Assembly: GCF_022376445.1 (NCBI RefSeq)
Contig: NW_025955118.1
Span: forward strand, 28,268 to 92,267
Source of the DNA: Fomitopsis serialis
Taxonomy: Eukaryota > Basidiomycota > Agaricomycetes > Polyporales > Fomitopsidaceae
Direction: 5' to 3'
Length of the DNA stretch: 64,000 bases
Part shown: in pieces, positions 55,501-64,000 of the stretch
Layout of the letters: each line of letters starts with the position of its first letter
Numbering within the stretch: position 1 is the stretch's first letter
Notes under the pieces: generated by a model
Databases searched by the model: none
Told to the model about the DNA's origin: nothing
The model's input: only the letters and a program-made list of their open reading frames with translations
Position numbers and translations under genes: made by a program

Positions 55501-58500
55501 CGCTACTGAGATTGGTGCTCGGTGCGTGAGATGGTGTGGTTCGTCACGGTCGTCTAACTGACGATCTATGCACAGCGGTGTGAGCCTTTCGGGTGGCCAA
55601 AAGGCGAGGTAAGACTGTCGCCCTACTCCGTTCTATTGACGAATCTCAACGTATGTGCCCAGGGTTGCGCTCGCTCGCGCGGTATATGCTGTAAGTGCGA
55701 ATATCCGGGTTGGGTCAAACGCTAAACGTACTGCAGCCTACGAAATATGTGCTCCTTGATGATCCTCTGAGCGCTGTGGTATGTAACAGCCTCTGGTTCA
55801 GCTCTGAGTACGACGCTTACGTTCCTTGCAGGACAGCCACACGGCTCGCTTGCTGTTCGATAAGCTGTTCCGTGGGCCACTCCTCGCCAATCGCACTGTG
55901 GTAAGTCCTTACTCGACCCTTTAAGGGAGCGGCTTATTCACCGGCTGGTAGATCCTGGTCACCCACCATGTCGAGCTCGTGCTCCCGGGAGCCCACTACC
56001 TGGTTCGCATGCTTGACGGTCGGATCGATACTCAGGGAACGGTCAAGGATCTTCGCGCACGCGGTCTTCTTGATGACATCACCCACGACGAATCGGTGGA
56101 AGCCCACAAGGAGGAAGAGAAGGTCGAAGCTGAAGAGAAGGCAAAAGAGCCCAACGCCGAAATTGATGCCGAGGCCCCGGAGGAAGAGGATGCGGATGCA
56201 AAGCCTGACAAGAAGGATGATAAGAAGCCTCGGAAGTTGATTGAAGATGAGAAGAGGGAGACTGGTAGCGTGAAGTGGTCGATCTACAACACCTACCTGA
56301 AAGCCTCGTACGCTCTCATCGTTCAATATGCCATGGCATCCTTTCCTGACCGTGACATAGATCCTACTGGACGTGGGTCATTCTCTTCACACTGATCATC
56401 CTGACCCAGGTGCGTCTTTCACCACAATGAGTTTACGAGCTATCTCTGACCAACTTCTTCCCGGCAGGTTCTCGGTGTCTCCGAGAAAGTGTGGATCAAG
56501 GTAAGATATTGGCCTCGCCCGTGGAGTGATGATCAAAGGTTGACTCCCTCCTGATAGATTTGGGGTAATGCATACGACCCTGAGGATAATAACATTCCTA
56601 CGTACACATTCAACTCTTTCGCAACTCCTGAGCACGAGGCCGTTCTGGACGAAACGCTTTACAACATCCGCTTCGCGCACAAGAGTCATCATCCCGTACC
56701 CTATATGTCGGCCATCGGGATGAAATGGCCTACAGCTCAGGAACATCCCTTGTTCTACGTTGGCATCTACGCACTGATCTCCCTCTCTGCCGGTCTTGTC
56801 AACATTGCCGGGGTCATTACCCAGTATACTGGCGCGCTGAGGGCATCTCGTAGTCTATTCCGTCGGTTGCTGGTGGCAGTTGTGCGTGCAACCATGCGCT
56901 GGCATGATGTTACGCCGCAAGGTGAGCAGAGCATGCAGTCGAGAATATTTTGAGGCGACTGATTTTTCCGTAGGTCGCATGCTGAATCGCTTCAGCAAGG
57001 ACATTGAGACGGTCGACGGCTCTCTGGCAAGCTCCTTGCAGGCCGTCAACACAGCTCTTGCCAACTTCGCTGCATCGGTCATTACTGTCGTGTGAGTGCA
57101 GTGGCTACGCAACGACAATACATTCATTAATGCTCGTTCTCAGTGTCGTGTTCCCTCTGTTCGTTGTCCCCGCGACCATTCTAGGCTTCTTCTACCGCCG
57201 CGCAGCAGTTGGATACCTGAACACTGGCCGCGACATTCGTCGCATGGAGTCGAACTCAAGAAGTCCCATCTTTGCTAACTTCAACGAGCTGCTGGAGGGC
57301 ATCGTCACTGTCCGCGCGTTCTCAGCGGAGCAGAAGTTCCTGGACGATCTCTACAAGAAGGTAGATCTGACTACGCAAATGTGGTATACCTTCTGGATGA
57401 CCAACCGATGGTTGCTGTTGTACTTCGACACGCTCGGTGCAACTGGTGTCTTGGCCACGACCCTCTTCGCTCTCTCTGGCTACGTTGAAGCGGGCACTGC
57501 TGGTATTTGTATCACGTCGGCTATGGCGTTCACCACGAGTGTTTACTGGGCATGCCGGTTCTGGACAGCGCTTGAGCTTGATCTGAAGTGAGTTACTCCA
57601 GCGCTTTTGCTTGTATTCATCGGTGTAACCATTTGTCAGCTCTGTTGAACGTGTGGTGGAGTACCTTGATCTCCCCCAGGAGCCGCCAGCCGTTGTCGAG
57701 TCGAACCGCCCGCCGGCTTACTGGCCGTCGTCATCAGGTCCGAACAAAGACTCAATGGTCGTCGTGGAGGATCTTGTGATCAAGTATGCACCCGAGCTTC
57801 CCGCTGTCCTCAAGGGTGTCTCCTTCAGCCTGAAGGCGGGAGAGCGGGTTGGCCTGCTGGGCCGTACTGGAAGTGGAAAGTCGACGCTGGCCATGAGTGT
57901 CCTGCGATTTGTTGACCCCACCAGTGGCCGCATCATGATCGATGGAATCGACATCTCGACGGTTGGCTTGTACGACTTGCGTTCGAGGATCGTGCGTATC
58001 TTTGACATAACTGTGAGGCGCTTCAGCTGATGCCCATCCCCACTAGACGTTCATCCCTCAGGATGCCACACTGTTCTCTGGGACTCTGCGTGACAATCTT
58101 GACCCATTCCGTGAGTTGACCGGTGCTCACTTCCATGTACCACCACTTACCTGAACGTTGCAGATGAGCATGAGGATAGCGAATGTCTTGACGTTCTCCA
58201 TCGCGTGCAGATGATCACCGACAGCCAACTCGCGTCACAGCGGACGTCCCAAGCGACTTCTCGAGCCACGTCCATTCACGAAGGCCATGAGGGTAGGGAA
58301 GGAACGATTGCTTCGGTTTCGACGACTACCACTGAAATGGACGCAAAAACGACCGTGTCTCTCGAAACGCAAGTTTCTCCTGGAGGTTCGAACTTTTCGC
58401 AAGGTCAGAGACAGCTCATCGCTATGGCCCGGGCGCTGCTTCGCCGAAGCTCCATCATCGTGCTGGACGAGGCGACAAGTAGTATCGACTTTGCGACCGA

Positions 58501-58820
58501 TGCCAAGATCCAAGCGACGATCCGCGAGGAGTTCAACGACTCCATGCTTTTGACTGGTGAGCTCGCAGCATGGTGGAAGGTGTGTGCACATATCTGAAAG
58601 TCCCTTTCTTGCAGTCGCGCATCGTCTGCGCACGGTCATCGACTATGATCGCCTGATCATACTCGACAAGGGTGAATTGGCGGAGTGTGACACGCCACTC
58701 AACCTCATACAAAAAGAAGGTGGAATCTTCCGCCAAATGTGCCTCAAAAGTGGCACCTTCACCGAGCTGGAGGCAGTTGCAAGGGCTAAGGCTGACCGTG
58801 ATGCAAGGCTGTCAAGGTGA
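52569..58820 (+). CDS. Full-size ABC transporter, ABCC/MRP subfamily
   Basis: Twenty exons: 52569-53234, 53464-53544, 53594-54592, 54643-54668, 54723-55197, 55259-55521, 55576-55608, 55663-55690, 55737-55778, 55832-55900, 55952-56307, 56361-56409, 56468-56500, 56558-56921, 56974-57091, 57144-57587, 57640-57991, 58047-58110, 58164-58556, 58615-58820; 1686 aa. The start at 52569 ([11 protein letters not shown]) is preferred over an upstream in-frame codon. Order: TMD0 with about five helices in exon 1; TMD1 in exon 3 (FFAWEEQWI loop); NBD1 with [11 protein letters not shown]alker [11 protein letters not shown] signature, [11 protein letters not shown]alker B; acidic Lys/Glu linker; TMD2; NBD2 with [19 protein letters not shown] and [12 protein letters not shown]. 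This is the MRP layout, exporting conjugates or sequestering them in the vacuole. Intron 1 is unusually long (229 nt). All phases agree, so the gene appears intact. Confidence 0.92.
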
Positions 58821-59222
58821 AAGCTGTCTGATGACGTTTGGTTCGCTCATGGTAGACGTGTAGCTTATAACTTGGACTAATGGGACATTACATATCACCA
58901 AAACCATATGGCATCCAACCGGACGGGAGTACAAAAACTAGTGTTTGAAACCCATACATGTGAACGAGATGAGAGGCGTGACAGAGCACCACCCCTGATA
59001 GTCATCGTGCATATGCATGGGCAGGATGACCTACACTTCCCCCCGAGATCGCCCGCTGGCTAGGTCACAGTGAAGGAGCTAACCTGAATGATTCAGGCTG
59101 CAAGTTGGACCGATAACTGAATTGCTCGCTTGCACAGTCGCATTCAATCACTCGGTTTATGGATACAGTTGTCCGCTTACGATTGGTACATGTATTCTAA
59201 TGCTGCGTACACTCTAACACCA
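58821..59222. other. Convergent 3' intergenic region
   Basis: Lies between two gene 3' ends; no feature recognised. Confidence 0.5.
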
Positions 59223-61317
59223 TTACTCCCCGACTACCCCCCAACTCTCAAGGCCCGACGTCAGCTTCTGTAACATCGCCACGTCGTGCTCCTTCGTCAA
59301 TAACCCCCAAGGCCGCACTCCTTCCGGCCAGGCGATGTCAGTGTTCAGATCGTGAGGATAGCGCATCACGCCGTCAGGTCCGCTCCAGTCAAAGTCAATC
59401 ATCCGCAGCTGCCCAGTCGAGTCAATCAGCACGTTGTCCAAGCGCAGGTCGCCGAAGACCAGGTTCCTCTCGCTGTGCAGCGCCGCCAGTGCGTCCCCGA
59501 GCTTCGCGATCCCAGCGTGCGACGCCCTGGCGCTCTCGGCTTCATCGATGTACTCCGTGATGACGGCGCAGAAGCCGCCGACGGAAACCTCCCTCTGGCA
59601 GTACATCAGCCGCGCGGCCACCCCGCGCGCGTACATGAACTCGTGCGCCGCCTTTCCGTACTGGTAGGCAAACTTGACGACGCAGCGCGTACGCTGCTCC
59701 CCGCCGCCATTCGCCTCTGCGACGAAGACCATCATGTGGTCCGGCATCCGGGAGAGATACGTCAGCTCGACCGTCTCTCCAGCGACCTCGAACGACCGGA
59801 AGTGCGGCGCGGGAGAGAGCTCGCCGGGGCCGGGCAGACTAGCGGGCCTCCGCATGTCGCCGTAGTATGTGTCTAGGTCGTCCAGGCATTCCCGCAGACT
59901 CCTGAACAGGAACGCGATCTGTCCCACATGCTCGTCCCGTGGGTTGAGGAACCCCATCGCGTTGTCAGCGCGGAACGTAGCGGAGTCGGCCATAAGCGGG
60001 ACGAGGCTGACGAAGGGCGTGATGCGCTGCGAGATAGCGACCCCGTTGACGAAGATGGCGCCGGAGATGGAGACGTGAGGGCCAACGATGGCGAGGATGA
60101 AGGCGGGCATGCATGAACAGTGCCGCAGGTCATCGAGCTGGGATGGGCAGTGAGCGATCACGATGGAACGCTGAGCGGCGGGTGGGACGTGCCTTTGAAT
60201 CGATGCACGTCAGCTGGTAGGCTTTCTCGGCCTGTTAAGCGGGATCACATTCTCCGAGACCAATCCCGTTCGTCAGCTCGACGACGAGCTTCAGCATTCG
60301 GGTGACACCCGGTTGAGTGGACGAGTACAGACCACACACAGCAAGCAGCATGCCATCAGGCATGTATGGCACCGATCCAGTACGAAGGTGCATATGGGAT
60401 AAGGCGCCTGTACCGAGGGATGTTTCAATGTATTCTTTGAGGCTGTCCAGACGGTCCATCTTTGTGGGATAGAACAGGGCACTGCGCTCGATAAACTCTT
60501 TAGCGTGCTGCAGGTCTTCCGTGGTCAGGCCGACAGACTCGAGCGGGCGCCGGAGCTTCTGCTGGAAGTCAGCGAACACGCGGTGGTAGATGTAGAGGTA
60601 CGGCCCGAGGAGCGTCAGGGGGCGTCCGTTGTACACGGCCTCGTCGCAACTCGTCGTCTGTGTCCGAAGGAGAGCGTCGTTCTGTGCGCCGGTCGAGGGC
60701 GCGGTGCACTGGTCCCTCATGTTCCGGATAAGTGTGGCCTCGCCTGTCCCTGTCATTAGTGTTGATGGCGATGCGCGGCGAGAAACGTACTGCACTGGGG
60801 AGGAGCGGGCTGATTGGACTGAGAGCCAGAGGTCGAAGTGACGGGTTGGGAGCCGATCGCTAGACGAGGTCAGCGTAGGCATCGACACAGAAGCGAGTAC
60901 GAACGTCCAAATAACACGACCACATCATGCTTGAGTTGACCTACAGCAACTGTAAACCCACATCGCCGCTGCTTCCTAAAATTGATATTCCCGATTGCTC
61001 GTTCCACCATTTCGTCGGTGTAAATATCGGGCACGTCCAAGGCCGTCACAAGCTACCATAGAGCCACGCTTGTCAGAGAGGCTTTGGGAGTACGCGCACT
61101 AGGGCGTTACCTCGTAGATTTCGGTTTGCGCGTCGCATGATTCAGAGAGCCCGACTCTCCGTTCGGCGGCGTCGACGAAGAGCCTGAGTTGATCGGTTGC
61201 AGAGGCTCTGACGAAATCATGACCAATGTAGACGTTTGTGGCCCCATCTCTGCGCAGTGTGTGCACTCGATGCCATTCCGACATGGCGCCGACGAGGGGG
61301 GCAGTCTGGGTGGTCAA
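59223..61317 (-). pseudogene. FunK1-like kinase gene with one premature stop
   Basis: Four exons: 61317-61111, 61052-60958, 60859-60193, 60137-59223; 627 codons conceptually. All phases fit. Exon A reads MSEWHRVHTLRRDGATNVYI; B reads LVTALDVPDIYTDEMVERAI; C carries ADFQQKLRRPLESVGLTTED and MLKLVVELTNGIGLGECD; D carries CVVKFAYQYGKAAHEFMY (ATP-site Lys), LVFGDLRLDNVLIDST and MIDFDWSGPDGV. Two defects: an in-frame TAA at 60237-60235, where the broken copy at 15.3 kb has a Glu-Gln pair, and a GC instead of GT donor after exon C (the other copy has GT). The kinase lobe is undamaged, and a start at 60161 would give a 312-aa C-terminal protein. Recent loss of function or C-terminal-only expression are both possible. 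Confidence 0.75.
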
Positions 61318-61827
61318 AGTTGGAAGGGACAGGGAGTCGAGGACCGAGGATTCGACGCAGTCACGCTCACGTGCACGACGCGACTCAGTCCCTCGGACGC
61401 GTCCCGACCCTCCTAAGTCCAGTCACAATGTAAGTACTTACCTCGAGCAAAGAAACGATGCCCAGGAAGGGGGAGGACTAGAGACAGGATCCCGCCGAGG
61501 TTCTGAAAGGAGCATCGCAGAATGAAGGGACGACACTCCCTTCAACTCCGGCGACGACCGTTCAGTCGAAACCTACCACCCTGACTCAGAGGCGAAAGAC
61601 CACGACAGAAGGGGCCGTGCGATGCGTCCCAGTGTCCAGCGTCATGTATATCCGTCGGCAAATCAGAGCCCGACTCTCAAAATCCGTGTCATAACCTGCA
61701 GCCGACATGCATAGACGTATGATAGTGTGCTCGTGAACATCGCCGTCACCGTGTCGTACAAACCGTCCGCACCCGCGTCGGTCCCTCCACCGCCATCACC
61801 ACAACCACGCGCAGCGCTCAGTCCCAG
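61318..61827. other. Intergenic region
   Basis: Promoter side of the kinase gene and 3' side of the Rtt106-type gene; only short frames. Confidence 0.5.
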
Positions 61828-63438
61828 TCACTCCGCCAACTCGTCCTCCTCGTCCCCGCCGCCCGCCACCCCCACGAGGTCCTTCTCCACCATGCCGACG
61901 ACCATCTCCATCGCCGCACGCGACATGCGTTTCGGCATCGCGCCCGGGCGGAGGAGCGGGTGGTGCGCGGGGTCGAGCCCGCCCTCCTCCCCGTCCTCCG
62001 TATCAGCGTCGGACGCCTCTGCGTCCTCCACGCTCTCCGCGCCCTCCCCGTCCGAATCGGACTCGCTCGTCGCGGAGCCGTCGTCCGACTCCGACGCTAC
62101 AAAGTCTTCATCATCCTCGTCCTCCTCGTCTTCGTTCTCCGCACCCACCGCACCCGTACTCGTACTCGGGCCCGCCTGGCCGGAGCCGGAGGGACGCGGC
62201 GGGGCGTCGCGCCGCCCGAACAGGTGTCGGTGCCTCCGGACCCACCGCGCGATGCCCTCCTGCTCCTTCCCGTCCACCATCGCGAAGTCGACCTCCACCA
62301 CCCTGTCCTCCTCGTCCCCTCCCCGTCCGTGCGCTCGACCCGCCGCACAACGACGGTGCACGTGCGCCCCGTCGCGCTGATCGTGCGCACGCCCTCGACC
62401 GCCTCCTCGCCGTCGTCGCCGTCCGCCGGGGCGACGTCGCGGAGGGCGAAGAACTCGGCAGGGCGGCCGTCCCAGAGCACGCCCTCGCTCAGGAACCAGA
62501 GCGTGCCCGGCTTCGCACCGCGGTACGCCTCCACGCCCGCCACGCCCTCGCCGCCGCGCTCCGGAACACGTCCGTGCTCGGCTCGATCGGCGGCGTGTGG
62601 AAGTGGGTGAAGAACGCGCGGAGGGCAGGCTCGGCCGGCTCGCCCTTGCGCGCCGCCACCGTGCGCGCGCTCCCGTCCTCCGCGTACGTCGACGTGCTCA
62701 GCGCCGCCGCCGGGACCGCGTCCACGCCGAATGCGACGGACGGCGCCTGCTCGCCCGCACGCTCGCGGCCCCGCGCCTCTGCGCCGGCCTTGCCGGGCGC
62801 GACGGGGACGTCCGAGGGCATGAAGAGGACCGTCCAGTGGGGGCGCGCCTTCCCGCGCGTGGGGAGGAGGAACGCGCGGCGGAGCGCGGCGAGTGGGATG
62901 GGCGGGGCCTCGGGCGTGCGGGCGTCGAGGGGCCCGGAGGTGAGGCGGAGGGAGTGTCTGTGGACGGTGATGTCGGCCTTTTTGCGGATGGGGGAGGAGA
63001 GGGAGAGCGCGTGGAGGGTGAGGACGGGTGGGTCGTCTGCGTCTGCGTTTGCGGCCGGCGTGGTTGATGAGGATGATACGGCGGTCGACGGGCTGCTGTC
63101 TGTCTTGGCGCGCTTGGAGGAGGAAGAGGCGGCGGCGGCAGCGGACGGGGCGGGTCCGGGGGACGCGTCGTCACGGGTGCGTTTGAGGTTGGCGGGCGGA
63201 CGGGCTGCGGGTGGCTCTTGCGGAGCTGGACGATGCGCCAGGCGGCCTCGTGTTGCGCGGTGTCCAGGCGGCGCGGACGTCGTGGGCGGCGGTGGGTGGG
63301 CAGGGGCGTCGAGGACGAAGCGCAGAAGGGCGTCGACGGCGTTGAGGGTCTCGTGGGGAAGGGCGAGGAGGTGCCTGCGGAGGCGTACGGGGTGAACGGG
63401 ACGATGGTGTGGAAGTACTCGGTGGCGGAGTCGGGCAT
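61828..63438 (-). pseudogene. Rtt106-type histone chaperone gene, frame interrupted
   Basis: The C-terminal half is recognisable: GVEAYRGAKPGTLWFLSEGV with FFALRDV, ISATGRTCTVVVRR, then VEVDFAMVDGKEQEGIARWV and RRHRHLFG, the tandem PH-like domain of the Rtt106/Pob3 class, followed by an acidic tail (DEEDEDDEDF). Rtt106 deposits histone H3-H4 in the nucleus. The reading frame changes at about 62553 (in a GCGGCGGCG run) and about 62318 (in a G run), each time consistent with one missing base, and at least two further changes are needed in the N-terminal part (near 63394 and between LLRFVLDA and RLDTAQHEAAW). The start is taken at 63438 (MPDSATEYFH). Either the gene is dead or the GC-rich homopolymers here are mis-sequenced. 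Confidence 0.65.
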
Positions 63439-64000
63439 GGCGGGCGGGATGTGTGGTGGGACAGACTGGGGGTGCATTAGCGTGCGTGAGGGACGGGCGC
63501 AGTCAGCAGAGCACGCCGGGTGGGTCTAGACCACGGTTGGTCGCCTCGCGTCGAAAAGTGGACACAGAAATCATACCTGCACGCACGCGAGCAGCGCAGA
63601 CGGTACGGGCAGTCGTGGGGCGTGGAGCCGTCGCGCCAGGTCTCGCGAGGACGGACATATCGCACAAAAGACCGAGCAGGCGGCGCCAGCAGGCCGAGGA
63701 AGGTGGGGACTCACTGTTACAGCGCGTGGGCACGCGACCGCTCTGTTTTTCTCGCGCGGCGGAAATGGGCGGCGCGGGGCTATGGTACACGGCGGGTGGA
63801 GGGCGAGGATGGAGGACGAGGAGAAGGAGGCGAGTCGGAATGCGGACACGCGTTCTCGCCCGCCGTCGCCGCGCGTCTGTGGCGACTCTCACGTGCCTCT
63901 CCCGCCCCCTCGGCCCGCCCCGCCCGCCGCCCCGGCCATCGTATGCTTGAGTCAACGACCCGAGAGGAGAGCTCTCCTACACCCGTCTCCCTCTTGAGCT
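63439..64000. other. GC-rich window end
   Basis: Upstream flank of the Rtt106-type gene. Long frames on both strands are Arg/Pro-rich and composition-driven; no gene supported. Confidence 0.45.

Noticed and set aside
56308..56395. Read-through extension of ABC exon 11 to a stop at 56395
   Set aside because: A consensus donor at 56308 and acceptor at 56360 restore a hydrophobic helix in phase; the read-through has no transporter features.
60220..60240. Possible 17-nt mini-intron removing the premature stop in the third kinase
   Set aside because: Far shorter than any intron in the window and its removal would shift the reading frame.

Overview
The window is nuclear DNA of a filamentous fungus, most likely a basidiomycete of the Agaricomycetes. 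The genes are split by many 45-70 nt GT-AG introns with CTNAC-like branch sites, coding DNA is GC-rich, and there is a family of divergent FunK1-like fungal protein kinases, a fungal phi-type glutathione transferase, and pogo/CENP-B-type helix-turn-helix (HTH) genes. I saw no prokaryotic operons, rRNA, tRNA or CRISPR.

Left third (1-26 kb): two conserved genes, phosducin-like protein (6.6-7.8 kb, minus) and mitochondrial dihydrolipoamide dehydrogenase (8.6-10.5 kb, plus), sit inside a heavily rearranged block. A C2H2 zinc-finger gene exists as two open inverted copies (4.3-6.2 kb and 15.6-17.5 kb). A five-exon kinase gene exists as two open inverted copies (11.2-13.3 kb and 22.9-25.0 kb). A third kinase copy (14.2-15.6 kb) is broken and cut off exactly at the zinc-finger inversion breakpoint. 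A glutathione transferase (20.4-21.3 kb) has a 5'-truncated direct copy (25.1-25.8 kb). A 1.1 kb element with ~280 bp terminal inverted repeats lies between the transferase and the second kinase.

Middle (26-47 kb): three minus-strand housekeeping-type genes (mitoribosomal bL31m, MICOS Mic26/27, a single-pass membrane protein) are followed by a tandem series of three CENP-B-type HTH genes, two of them frameshifted. After a low-complexity stretch comes a tandem array of an unrecognised gene family (here called the WPDH/HHVGG module family): a one-module gene, a two-module gene and a partly decayed gene. They alternate with two copies of another unrecognised element, then comes an F-box gene with two single-base frameshifts.

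Right third (47-64 kb): a gene-poor 2.5 kb, a nuclear-type acidic protein resembling HAPSTR1/TAPR1, a 20-exon full-size ABCC (MRP-type) transporter, a nearly full-length kinase copy broken by one stop codon, and an Rtt106-type histone chaperone gene needing several frameshifts.

No single pathway ties the genes together. The conserved genes are standard mitochondrial, chaperone and transport functions; the rest is a local birth-and-death zone of duplicated, inverted and decaying genes. Gene models were built by hand from splice consensus and reading phase, so exon ends are predictions.
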